In this document: piece after piece, positions 1 through 8,146 of the stretch | How the letters are laid out: every line of letters starts with the position of its first letter | Numbering within the stretch: the stretch's first letter is position 1 | Source: DATIKM01 sp035477595 | GTDB taxonomy: Bacteria; Armatimonadota; Chthonomonadetes; Chthonomonadales; CAJBBX01 | Direction of reading: 5' to 3' | Assembly: GCA_035477595.1 (NCBI GenBank) | Contig: DATIKM010000061.1 | Span: forward strand, 1-40,347 | Length of the DNA: 40,347 nucleotides | Notes under the pieces: model-generated | The model's input: only the letters and a program-made list of their open reading frames with translations | Databases searched by the model: none | Told to the model about the DNA's origin: nothing | Program-made: the position numbers and the translations under genes

Positions 1-50
1 GCGACTTCGAAGCAGCCCTGGCCAACCTGGACCATCGCACCGACGTGTGA
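1..50 (+). CDS. C-terminal end of an unknown gene (partial)
   Basis: Reading from base 3, the frame gives about 15 codons (DFEAALANLDHRTDV) and a TGA at 48-50. The composition looks like a genuine helical protein end, and the other two forward frames look less natural. The start lies before the window, so family and function cannot be named. It runs toward the 61-residue ORF at 191 and converges on the helicase module. Confidence 0.4.
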   Translation, partial: DFEAALANLDHRTDV

Positions 51-190
51 GCCTCATCGCACTCCGGCGGCCCTCGGCGGGGGCGGTCCGAGGCGCTCGG
101 AGCCGCTCTGGCGTCGCATGAGGAGAGAGCCACTGGCGCGCCGGAGGCCTGATCATCGGCGGCCGGCGACGGGGGAGGGAGGAGCCGCCC

Positions 191-376
191 TTGGCGCCGT
201 CGCCGCCCTTCGCGCCGGGGAAGCGGGTCCGCGTGGGCGACGCGCGGGGCGTGGTGCTCGCGGCGGAGCGCGTGGAGGGCGGCTGGCGCTACACCATCTG
301 GTTCGACGGGGAGGAGCGTCCGCGGCGGGTGGTGGTGCGCGACCCCGGCGTGGGGCGCCCGCCCTCGGGCGGGTAG
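191..376 (+). CDS. Small Tudor/SH3-like basic protein, hypothetical
   Basis: A 61-residue ORF starts at TTG, 7 to 10 bases after a strong Shine-Dalgarno stretch (GGAGGGAGGAG). The middle (residues 9 to 50) reads as a compact beta-barrel: GKRVRVG, GVVLAAE, GGWRYTIWFDGE, RRVVVRDP. This pattern resembles the small KOW/Tudor-type domain found at the end of UvrD/PcrA helicases and in some free-standing nucleic-acid-binding proteins. That comparison is from memory of the motif and untested. It lies after the gene end at 50 and faces the helicase gene. A 154-residue ORF in another frame (118-582) overlaps it but has only Arg/Ala-rich shadow composition. Function is unknown. Confidence 0.45.
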   Translation: MAPSPPFAPGKRVRVGDARGVVLAAERVEGGWRYTIWFDGEERPRRVVVRDPGVGRPPSGG

Positions 377-507
377 CGCGCGGCGGTCAGGGGGAGGAGG
401 GCACGGCGGCCATCAGACCCTCCGTGCCGGGGCGCGGAGGGCGGCACGACTGCAGAAAGATGAGTTCACGACCAAGACCAGAGCGGTGTTTGCGGACCGA
501 TCGTCCC

Positions 508-544
508 GCATCAGCGGCGGCGCGAAGCGCCGTCCGCTGCATGC
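508..544. repeat. Bulged 16-bp inverted repeat downstream of the helicase gene
   Basis: Bases 508-523 pair with 527-544 around a GAA loop, giving 16 base pairs. Two single bases, T533 and C540, are left unpaired, both on the same arm. There is no run of T after the stem on either strand. It lies 50 bases past the stop codon of the minus-strand helicase gene. It may act as a weak terminator. The extrahelical bases on one arm also recall integron attC sites, but the outer GTTRRRY box is not found. Confidence 0.6.
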
Positions 545-593
545 TGTTGCTAGCTGGCGATTCCCGTTGTGCCGCATTCTGATCCAAACCTTA

Positions 594-3500
594 TCATTGC
601 CAAGCCTCCAGAATCCTAGCCAAGAACTCAGCGGTTGGCCCTCGCTTGAGCTTGGGGTGGGCGAACTGATTCGCATAGTGGCGTAGACAGGCGTAGCAGC
701 TCGCGTCGGGAGCGCAGCCGCGGCAATCGGCGACTCGAGCGCGCGTGATCTGGAGCACTTGACGAAACGTCTCCGGCTCTTCGAGTCGCGCCACCAGGCC
801 GGCTCCGCCTGGGACGGCATCGTACAGGACAATCTCGTGAGTATCCGGTCTGGAAGCGCGAACCGTGACGTTGAGGTCTTGGCGCGGTACTTCAAGAACC
901 TCCACCGCGCCATGAGCGAGCGCATACGCGAGCGAGTGGTAGAACCAGAGGCGATCCTCCGGGGGAGGCATGCTCGGCTGATGAATGAAGCGAATGCGCA
1001 GAACGTCGCTGACAAACTGGTGTCCGAGAGCGACCGACTCGAGCGTGCCCCGGCATCCGCGGCCTGTCGGGGACTCGTGCTCAGCGGTCACCTGTGTGTT
1101 CCCGAAGCCAGCGCCGCAGTCAGCGCAAATCCTGAAACCTCCGCCTTTCTGGCCTTCGCAAAGCACCACGAGATAACCTGGGGACGCCTTCCACACCTGA
1201 GCAATGCCGCCCAGCATTGCCGACTCGTCATCCGGACCGGCCATGCCGCGGAAGTACGGACGCGAGGCGAAAAGACGCCTCGGCCTTCCTTTCGGCTCGC
1301 CTCCTTCTCGCGCGGCCACAAACCCGAATATCGGATCCACCCAAGTCTGCGTGCGCGCCTGCGCGCAGCAGCCTGGACCACTGGGCTCCTGGCCCTCGGG
1401 CCAGGTCTCGAAAGTACCGTGCGCCCTGCATCTCCGGTATCGCAGCCGATCCCACGCCTTGCCGGCCACTCTTTTCAGACCCTTCGACGTCCACAGTCGC
1501 TTGTTCGCAACCACTTCAGCGCCAGGAGCGTACTCAGCCACCGCAATAGCCAGGTCGCGTTGTAGCGCTACCGCGGAGGACTGACTGCTCCGCTGCAGAT
1601 CGAGCTCCACGACATCGACCGGAAATCCGTATTTCGGAATGACCGCCTTACGCGACAGGAAGCTGATCACGTCTTCGCCAGCGATCGTGTTCCGCCTGCT
1701 TCTCGCCCACTTGGCGCGGTCGTAATCCCCCGTCGTGGCACATTCGCTTTCGAGTTCTTTGACCTTCTGGTAGTCATCCGACACCTCGGCTTGAGCTCGA
1801 TCCAAGGCCGTGTCCGTGCCAGCCACCTTGTCAATCCAGGCTCCGTCAAACAGACCGAGTGCTTTTCGCAGGGAATCGGGCACGATGGCCATCAACCGCC
1901 TCTCGATCTCGGTTTGGTAATCGCGGAGGAAGCATCCGATCTCCTGGACAGCCTTCGGCTCGCTCATCGTTCCGAGCAAGCCTTCCACGTTATTCTCGAA
2001 GCGGTCCCGATGCTCGTGGAAGAACGCCGCCAACGCGACGGCCACAACGTGCCTGGCGACAATCTTGTCGTTCGTGACGGTGAGGATGGGCGGCTTGGCC
2101 TTCCCAGACATGATGCGGAACGGGTCATCAAAAGCCGCTTGGTCATGCGGACGACGCCGACAGTAGGTGATCGCGAAACCAGGATGCGCTCTGCGGCCTG
2201 CACGTCCGACCCGCTGCGCGTAGTTGAACGGCTCGGGAGGAGGGTTCCTCAGGAAAATCGTATCCAGATCGCCGAGGTCGATCCCAAGCTCGAAGGTAGT
2301 CGAGCAACTCAGGAGATGGATGCGCCCTGCCTCGAAGTCATCCTGGAAAGTCCGGGCTTCCTCACGCGCGATCTGCGCGGTGTGTTCCTCGGCGCGCAGG
2401 ATCGGCGGTAGGGACTGGCCGTAGAGCACGCGATAGTGGTGATCGGCCGCGATTGCGGCTTCGGAATCGGCCTGAACAAGTGCGCCGCGACACCCGTAGC
2501 GGCCGCACACGTTGCCGATGGAATCAGCATGAAGCCGCCCGCAAGTCGTACACCTGAAGAGTGTGTCGTCCTCCCCGAGTAGCTGGGCACGCCACCACCG
2601 CGGGTAGGCTCGCCGACCATTCCCGGATGCGCGCAGCAGTGGCGCGGTACCCTGATAGCGCGACGCCATCTCCCAGACCTCGCGAAGGAGCGCTTGGGCG
2701 GCGGCAACGCGTTCGGCTGGGGCCATGCCGGCCGGCCCGTGGCGCTCGAGCCAACGGGCGAGAAGCGCAACCCGCCTCGTCCGCGCGCCGTCCCAGGCCT
2801 TGGTCGACTGCCCCCCTCCGATCGCCATTTGGCTCTGCTTCGCCTTGAGCTTCAAGTCGTCCCACTGGACGCGCACGGAGTGATCCGCATCCAGTTCCAC
2901 ACAGCAATCGGTCCGAAGGCTGTCGAGCAGTAATGCGACAACTCTGCGAGCCTCCGCAGCCTCCAGGTTCCACGGGTGCTGCCCCAGCGATGCGGGGAAG
3001 CTCACATCCGCGGGGAGGTGGAAGAACCACCTGACGAGTCCTACGCCTTCGAGAGAGATGCGCGGCTGATCTGTCAGGAGCTCGCGGAGTAGATGGACCC
3101 AGGCGCTCTGCAGCCGTCCCAGGGGGGTGCGCGGATCGCCGCCTCCTTCACTGTTGAGCAGCTCCCGGATCTCGAGCGCCAGCTCATGTAGCCCAACCTC
3201 CGCAGCGCCCGTGCCCGCGATCTGGCGCACGGCTCGTAGAACCAGCACGCGGCTGTGGATCGCTTCGTACGTGTCTTGGAGGTAGCAGGCGAAGAACGCG
3301 GCTTCCTGTCGGCCGTCCGCGAACGCGAGGACTTTCCGCCTGCTCGCCGGGAGGAGTTGGTGAAGCGTCGTGGCGATCACCGCGTTTGGGCCATCCGTTC
3401 CGTGTGTGACCTCCCGGACGGGATCCGGCGCTCTGTAGTCGCACCGCCCGCACCGGCTGACTTGATCCTCGTGGCTCTCGCGCTCCTCCTCGAAGACGAG

Positions 3501-5237
3501 ACGGAGCGTCGGCCCATGTCCGCACGACGGATCCTTTGGATTGGCCGACCTCCGGCTAAGCCTCCCGCACTGCGTGCATAAGCTCACAAGACGGATATCG
3601 TTGCTCCCAGATTCGTCGTCGGGTGATCCATCAAGCGGCCGGTAGAACTCGATCTTGTAGTCCTGTTCGGTCTCGTCGCGCATTGCCTCTGCAAGGTGAT
3701 CGCCGTCGCGCCGCCCGACCAGGTAGTGCTGCCCGCACTCTTGACACAATGCGACCTCGAAGGATGGCGCGCTCCCCTCGGCTCCCGAGCCTCGGGCCAG
3801 CAATACTTCCCGCTGCGGGTGATAGCGGATGAACGCCCCCTCGAGACCGCGAACAAAGAGATGATATCGGCAGGACAGGAGCGGCGACTTCGATCGCGGG
3901 TCTTCCGCGCGCAGGAGGACATCGACGAGCGCTGAAACGAGGCGTGGTCGTTCCTGTTCAGGAGCGTCTCCAAAGAGCTCGGCACCGAGCTCGCTCAATT
4001 GGCACGGCGACTGGAGCAGCCGTCGAAGGTGAAGAGCACGTTCCTCAGTCGCGAAGAGCCCATGGAGGCGACCAGGAAGCGAGCCACCCCGAGTCTCATC
4101 AGCGGCCGCTGGTGCCAACCCCTCCAACACCGCGGCGGCTCCGGGCGCGTCTTCCTGACGGATGCGCTCGGCTAGTTTGAGCAGCGGTTCCACCCCGATT
4201 CGAAAGGAGGTTGACTTGACGGGCTCGATGGGCACTACCTCGCCGGTGAGGATGTCCTCATCCTCGAATGGCTCACCGAAGAGTTCCGTTGCGAAACCCG
4301 CAAGAGCCTTCCGATCATGAGGTCCGCCGCCGAGGGACGCGCTCGTCGCGATGCACTGGAATCCCGCCTCCTGGCCACCTTCGCGAAGCCGCTGTTTCAG
4401 GCGGCGGAGCAACATGGCGATCTCCATGCCCTTCGCGCCCTTGTACTGATGTGCCTCGTCGAGAACCAGGAAACGCCAGGTCGCGCCACGGCCGTCATCG
4501 AAGAGCGGCGTCTCCTTCGGCCGCAGCAGGAGGTACTCCAGCATGGAGTAGTTCGTGAGGAGGATGTCGGGTGGGCTCTCGCGGATCTCCTCGCGAAGGA
4601 TCAACTCGCCGTGGCGGGGTTCTGCGAGCTGTAGCTGTTGACGCGCTTTCCGGCGTTCGTCACGAGCATCCTCCGGTGTCTCGCCGGTGTAGCGTCCGAA
4701 TGTGAATCGGAACGGGCTGTGGTCTTGCTCAAGAATCTCGTGGAACTTGCGGAGGCGGCGGCGCTGATCGTTCGCCAGCGCGTTCATGGGGTAGAGGATC
4801 AAAGCACGGACCCCGACCGATCGCCCGCCCGCTCGCTGCTCGCGCAGGAGATGAAGAAGGATCGGGAGCAGGTACGCCTCGGTCTTCCCGCTTCCGGTGC
4901 CGGTCGCGACCACGACGTTCCGGCCACTGGACAGGCGACGGATAGCCTCCTCCTGGTGGCTAAAGAGCGGACGGTCTCCGATCGCCGCTCGCGCGAACCC
5001 AGGGTCGATCTCCTCGCCGAGGACTTCTCGGAGCACCTCGGAGACTGCTCCGACTCTCCTATAGACAGGAGTCGCCTCGAGGTAAGGCCCACGCACGAGC
5101 TGCCAGTCGTCGAGGGCCTTCTCGAAGGATGTCCTGAGTTCCGGATCCCGGAAGTAGAACATAGTCCGGAGGTAGCGCCGGTACCGGTCAGCGATCTCGC
5201 GGCTTGCTTCGATCGGATCGAAGTTCGGCGTACTCAT
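594..5237 (-). CDS. Large DEAD/DEAH-box helicase with C-terminal DUF1998/MZB domain (DruE-like)
   Basis: A 1547-residue superfamily-2 helicase. The N-terminal ATPase core shows a Q-type motif HQEEAI (94-99), Walker A ATGTGSGKT (111-119), motif Ia ILYPMNALANDQ (about 147), LTNYSMLEYLL (about 227), the DEAH box LDEAH (259-263) and motif III TSAS (298-301). The second core has FELGIDLGDL and QRVGRAGRR near 985-1015. Several zinc-type Cys clusters interrupt and follow the cores (about 510, 555, 930 and beyond 1290). The C-terminus carries the DUF1998/MZB signature YDAVPGGAGL and a four-Cys cluster at 1505, 1508, 1514 and 1517. Its ATG overlaps the stop of the upstream 867-residue gene in ATGA, so the two are probably translated together. 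Helicase plus DUF1998 in one long chain is the plan of Druantia DruE. MrfA is much shorter, and in DISARM the DUF1998 protein is separate from the helicase. A role in defence against phage or plasmids is inferred. Confidence 0.9.
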   Translation of the reverse strand: MSTPNFDPIEASREIADRYRRYLRTMFYFRDPELRTSFEKALDDWQLVRGPYLEATPVYRRVGAVSEVLREVLGEEIDPGFARAAIGDRPLFSHQEEAIRRLSSGRNVVVATGTGSGKTEAYLLPILLHLLREQRAGGRSVGVRALILYPMNALANDQRRRLRKFHEILEQDHSPFRFTFGRYTGETPEDARDERRKARQQLQLAEPRHGELILREEIRESPPDILLTNYSMLEYLLLRPKETPLFDDGRGATWRFLVLDEAHQYKGAKGMEIAMLLRRLKQRLREGGQEAGFQCIATSASLGGGPHDRKALAGFATELFGEPFEDEDILTGEVVPIEPVKSTSFRIGVEPLLKLAERIRQEDAPGAAAVLEGLAPAAADETRGGSLPGRLHGLFATEERALHLRRLLQSPCQLSELGAELFGDAPEQERPRLVSALVDVLLRAEDPRSKSPLLSCRYHLFVRGLEGAFIRYHPQREVLLARGSGAEGSAPSFEVALCQECGQHYLVGRRDGDHLAEAMRDETEQDYKIEFYRPLDGSPDDESGSNDIRLVSLCTQCGRLSRRSANPKDPSCGHGPTLRLVFEEERESHEDQVSRCGRCDYRAPDPVREVTHGTDGPNAVIATTLHQLLPASRRKVLAFADGRQEAAFFACYLQDTYEAIHSRVLVLRAVRQIAGTGAAEVGLHELALEIRELLNSEGGGDPRTPLGRLQSAWVHLLRELLTDQPRISLEGVGLVRWFFHLPADVSFPASLGQHPWNLEAAEARRVVALLLDSLRTDCCVELDADHSVRVQWDDLKLKAKQSQMAIGGGQSTKAWDGARTRRVALLARWLERHGPAGMAPAERVAAAQALLREVWEMASRYQGTAPLLRASGNGRRAYPRWWRAQLLGEDDTLFRCTTCGRLHADSIGNVCGRYGCRGALVQADSEAAIAADHHYRVLYGQSLPPILRAEEHTAQIAREEARTFQDDFEAGRIHLLSCSTTFELGIDLGDLDTIFLRNPPPEPFNYAQRVGRAGRRAHPGFAITYCRRRPHDQAAFDDPFRIMSGKAKPPILTVTNDKIVARHVVAVALAAFFHEHRDRFENNVEGLLGTMSEPKAVQEIGCFLRDYQTEIERRLMAIVPDSLRKALGLFDGAWIDKVAGTDTALDRAQAEVSDDYQKVKELESECATTGDYDRAKWARSRRNTIAGEDVISFLSRKAVIPKYGFPVDVVELDLQRSSQSSAVALQRDLAIAVAEYAPGAEVVANKRLWTSKGLKRVAGKAWDRLRYRRCRAHGTFETWPEGQEPSGPGCCAQARTQTWVDPIFGFVAAREGGEPKGRPRRLFASRPYFRGMAGPDDESAMLGGIAQVWKASPGYLVVLCEGQKGGGFRICADCGAGFGNTQVTAEHESPTGRGCRGTLESVALGHQFVSDVLRIRFIHQPSMPPPEDRLWFYHSLAYALAHGAVEVLEVPRQDLNVTVRASRPDTHEIVLYDAVPGGAGLVARLEEPETFRQVLQITRARVADCRGCAPDASCYACLRHYANQFAHPKLKRGPTAEFLARILEAWQ

Positions 5238-7837
5238 GCTTGTCCAACCTCTTCCCGACCAGTGTTAGCCACTGTTCTCCTGTGAGGCTCTGACGCCCTC
5301 AGCCAGCGCTGCCAGCTCGCAACAGCGGCCGGATCCTGTGCGGAAAGCGACCGCGCGTGCCTCTGCAACCGCGACGGTAGTCGCCGGGCCGGCTCGCGTT
5401 CTAGCCAGGCGACAGCGAGGGCAAGGGCTTGACGGACGAACTCCCGTGTCTCGGTCCGGCAACCGCGGCGGGCCTTTCGGTACCACGTGTAACGGAGTCT
5501 TTCCACGGCCCGTCGATCCTGCGCGGTGCCGATCCGGCCGAGCTGCGTCATCTTGCTCATGAGGGGAGGTGGTCTCAGGCACGAGAGATCGAGGCGTTCG
5601 GCACTCTCGCCCTCCGGTAGGTTCTCTGTCAACTGAACCGCCGCGACGATGATGGGCCCGTGCTCCGTGACAGGTGTTCGTGCGGACACCAGCAAGTCGC
5701 ACGTGCCGCCCGCCCCTCGCAGTGCTTCGCTTTCACCCAGATTTCGAAGCGGGTAGTGGAGCACCCGCTCAGATCGCGGCACGGGAAGCCGTCGGGGAGA
5801 TCCATCGCGGAAACCGACCGTTACCTCGTCCGCCCAGCCCGGCTCTGGCAGCAGCACGCTGAGATGCATCGGCGAGGTCGGCCGAAAATCATCCGCCGAG
5901 AGCATGTTGAGCCTGTCGGACCAGGCATGCGGCTCATCCGCGTTGCCCGACGCAGTGAACGCCCACCAGATCCGGGGCACGTGCACCACGACTTCCACAG
6001 CGCTCCCGTCCCCTGAACTCACGCGCCAAGCCGATCTGCCGGCATCCGGACGGGCGGGAAGGACGACGCCGTCGGCGGGAACCGGGTCGAGCGATGCGAT
6101 CTCCGGAGGGCCGTCGACCGGTGACACCACGGTGCCGGGTGCAACGCGAAAGACGACCTTGGCTGGACGATGTCCCTGAGGCCCCGGAAGCGGCGATAGC
6201 TCGTCGACCTCGATCGCTTCGAGGCCCTTCACGTAGCGGAAGTCGAGGCTATCGAGCAGCTCATCATTCGCATCGTACGCCCGAGCATAGAACCACCCGG
6301 GCTCGTTGTCGTCCAACCAGTCCCGCAGCTCATCGAAGCTCACCGCCGCCTGACGTGAGCGCGGCCGCGGTGATGGCCCCTCGACGCCCACTACGAAGAG
6401 CGACGGCTCCGCGGCTCCTTCCATCCGCAGGCGCGGAGGCTCGCGGCCGAACAGCGGCCCGGCTCCAGTGTGAGCGTCCTCGATGATGTTACCGATGAGC
6501 TCGTATACCGTGCCAGTGGAAGGTCGGACCTCGACGCGTGAGGGACGGCCCCCGTTGAGCACAAGGCCGTCCCCCTTCCCCTCCACAAGCAGGTGGTGGG
6601 CCAAGACCTTCGCCTGCTCGGGGATGACGTTCTCCGGCGCGACCGGCGCCGTACCTCCAACAGCCTCATCTCGACTCAGTGCCCGCGGGGCGATAACGAC
6701 GTAGTTAGCGCGCGTTACCCGTGCGACACGCCTGCCGTTCATCCCGGATTTCGCGACTTTGAAGATGCGATGGTCGCTCGCGTCGAAGCACCGCTCAGCT
6801 TCCATTGACGCCGCATCGGACCAGCGAACCGTGACGGCGCCAAGCGGATCCATCAGCGGGAAGCGTAGCTCGTGGAGTTGATCTTCTTGAAGGTTGTTGC
6901 CCTCGACGTCGACCACACGCAGGTCCTGCTCAGCCAGCTCTTCGGGCACCTCCACGCCGACCACCCACGCCATGCCTTGTCTCCAGCAGACAAGTTCCGG
7001 TCGCGATGAGCGGGCTCGGGCCACGTCCGGCGGGTCGGGCACGGAAGCGCCCCCATCGGCTGGTCCGCCAGTTCCGCGCGGCCTTCCGCCACGCTTGTCC
7101 GGAGCGACGCGGCTTGACGGGCTCGGTCGCGATGCGCTCGGCGGCAACGCCGACGTAGTTGTCATCTCGCCGTCGGGCCGCACCGGTTCACCAGGCACCA
7201 CTTGCGAAGTGGGTGCGCTGTCAGATTCCGCCCCACCTGCCACATGCTCAGCCGTCGGATCCCCATTGGGTATGGGGCCGCTTGGTTCGACCAAGCTCTC
7301 CGGTCCCTCGAAGGCGTCCGAATCGACCGCGTCGGTGTTCGCGGCCATGGGGGTTTGTGCTTCTGGCGGAGTCAGCTTCTGGCAGGAAGGAGAAGGCTGG
7401 GCATCCGGCACGATAGTGCTGGGTTCGCGGTCAGCGGGCTCATCAACCCCCGCCGGTTCTGCAGGAGGATCGACGGTAATCGTGCGCGGCACGCCTTCGG
7501 GCTTACGCACCTCCGACGCGCCTGATGCCGTGGCTTCGGTTACTGGCGCCGTAGGCGCGACGGCCTTCTCCGGTGTCTGACCCGTCTTTGATCCTTGAGC
7601 TACCTGTTGGTCGGCATCGCCAGACGGGAAATCCGTAATCGGACGAGTAGGGATGGCTGAGTTGTCAGCCGAGCTTCCGGTACCTTGCTGGTCCACCGCC
7701 ACCTCGATCTCTCGAGGGGTCTCCTCCGCGGGCTCTCTCTCGCGCTTCGCGCGCTCTTGCGTTCTCTGGGTCCGACCTGGCACGAAGAAGCGGCGCAACC
7801 GCGACATGATGTCGGCGATCCACGCTCTCATGCTCAT
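5234..7837 (-). CDS. Unknown 867-residue partner of the DUF1998 helicase (DruH-like position)
   Basis: I recognise no family. Residues 1 to about 30 are basic and amphipathic (MSMRAWIADIMSRLRRFF). Residues 30 to about 275 are rich in Pro, Ala, Ser, Thr, Glu and Gly and look disordered. From about 278 a folded, mostly beta-type region follows (for example WRQGMAWVVGVEVPEEL), and the last 130 residues are helical and Arg-rich. No catalytic motif is visible. The ATG at 7837 follows GGAG/GGGGG. The frame stays open up to 8053, but that extension reads through the tRNA gene and is rejected. The gene ends in an ATGA overlap with the helicase gene, so it belongs to the same unit. The order, unknown large protein then DUF1998 helicase, matches Druantia type III (druH-druE). 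Whether this is a DruH homologue is untested. Confidence 0.8.
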   Translation of the reverse strand: MSMRAWIADIMSRLRRFFVPGRTQRTQERAKREREPAEETPREIEVAVDQQGTGSSADNSAIPTRPITDFPSGDADQQVAQGSKTGQTPEKAVAPTAPVTEATASGASEVRKPEGVPRTITVDPPAEPAGVDEPADREPSTIVPDAQPSPSCQKLTPPEAQTPMAANTDAVDSDAFEGPESLVEPSGPIPNGDPTAEHVAGGAESDSAPTSQVVPGEPVRPDGEMTTTSALPPSASRPSPSSRVAPDKRGGRPRGTGGPADGGASVPDPPDVARARSSRPELVCWRQGMAWVVGVEVPEELAEQDLRVVDVEGNNLQEDQLHELRFPLMDPLGAVTVRWSDAASMEAERCFDASDHRIFKVAKSGMNGRRVARVTRANYVVIAPRALSRDEAVGGTAPVAPENVIPEQAKVLAHHLLVEGKGDGLVLNGGRPSRVEVRPSTGTVYELIGNIIEDAHTGAGPLFGREPPRLRMEGAAEPSLFVVGVEGPSPRPRSRQAAVSFDELRDWLDDNEPGWFYARAYDANDELLDSLDFRYVKGLEAIEVDELSPLPGPQGHRPAKVVFRVAPGTVVSPVDGPPEIASLDPVPADGVVLPARPDAGRSAWRVSSGDGSAVEVVVHVPRIWWAFTASGNADEPHAWSDRLNMLSADDFRPTSPMHLSVLLPEPGWADEVTVGFRDGSPRRLPVPRSERVLHYPLRNLGESEALRGAGGTCDLLVSARTPVTEHGPIIVAAVQLTENLPEGESAERLDLSCLRPPPLMSKMTQLGRIGTAQDRRAVERLRYTWYRKARRGCRTETREFVRQALALAVAWLEREPARRLPSRLQRHARSLSAQDPAAVASWQRWLRASEPHRRTVANTGREEVGQA

Positions 7838-7918
7838 TGCCCCCGCTCCGGCTGCTTCGGGCTCGCCTCGACCCTCCGATGAAGAGTTCCCACGGGACCC
7901 GGCGCCGGCTAACAAGGG

Positions 7919-7991
7919 TGGACCTGGGCGGATTCGAACCGCCGACCTCCTCGTTGCGAACGAGGCGCTCTCCCAGCTGAGCCACAGGCCC
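7919..7991 (-). tRNA. tRNA-Ala (anticodon CGC)
   Basis: A complete 73-nt cloverleaf folds on the minus strand. The acceptor stem GGGCCTG pairs with CAGGTCC (one G-T pair), with discriminator A. The D-arm is GCTC/GAGC. The anticodon stem CCTCG/CGAGG has loop TTCGCAA, anticodon CGC, reading GCG (Ala). The variable loop is AGGTC, and the T-arm GGCGG/CCGCC has loop TTCGAAT. CCA is not encoded. Its 3' end points at the 867-residue gene and helicase, the usual arrangement for an island inserted at a tRNA. No terminator is seen between the tRNA and the ATG at 7837. Confidence 0.97.
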
Positions 7992-8005
7992 GCGTACACG
8001 GGCGC

Positions 8006-8035
8006 ATCATAGCACACGATCGCGCGGGCAGGCAA
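8006..8035 (-). promoter_or_regulatory. Promoter of tRNA-Ala
   Basis: On the minus strand TTGCCT (8030-8035) and TATGAT (8006-8011) are 18 bases apart. A TG one base before the -10 gives an extended -10. The predicted start lies about 8 bases before the tRNA 5' end. With no terminator behind the tRNA, this promoter may also drive the helicase module. Confidence 0.6.
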
Positions 8036-8060
8036 CCGCACGCGGCGCGCCAACGGAGGT

Positions 8061-8090
8061 GGCTGGCGTTGGGCGGGCTCGCCGCCAGCC
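8061..8090. repeat. Hairpin between tRNA-Ala promoter and the ThuA terminator
   Basis: GGCTGGCG (8061-8068) pairs perfectly with CGCCAGCC (8083-8090) over a 14-base loop. It lies just beyond the stronger stem at 8097-8132 when read from the ThuA gene. It may add to termination or be incidental in this GC-rich spacer. Confidence 0.4.
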
Positions 8091-8096
8091 AGTCAG

Positions 8097-8132
8097 CCGG
8101 GCGGTGCGGTTGGCGCCTACCGCACCGCCCGG
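8097..8132 (-). terminator. Strong 14-bp hairpin, probable terminator of the ThuA gene
   Basis: Bases 8097-8110 pair perfectly with 8119-8132 over an 8-base loop. The stem begins 15 bases after the stop codon of the minus-strand ThuA gene. No T-run follows, as is common in GC-rich genomes. It would shield the tRNA and the defence-like module from upstream transcription. Confidence 0.65.
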
Positions 8133-8146
8133 ACCTCTCCATCGCG

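Noticed and set aside
118..582. 154-residue ORF
   Set aside because: Composition is Arg/Ala/Gly-rich shadow type, it overlaps the better 191-376 ORF and runs across the hairpin.
1..600. att copy of the tRNA-Ala 3' end at the far side of the module
   Set aside because: I found no repeat of the T-arm/acceptor sequence at 1-600; an island boundary may lie outside the window.
759..1565. Plus-strand ORF inside the helicase gene
   Set aside because: Antisense shadow of a GC-rich gene with no protein-like motif.
594..5237. DISARM or MrfA-type assignment of the helicase
   Set aside because: No methyltransferase or separate DUF1998 gene is present, and the protein is about twice the length of MrfA.
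7838..8053. N-terminal extension of the 867-residue protein
   Set aside because: The open frame runs straight through the complete tRNA-Ala gene and lacks a ribosome-binding site.
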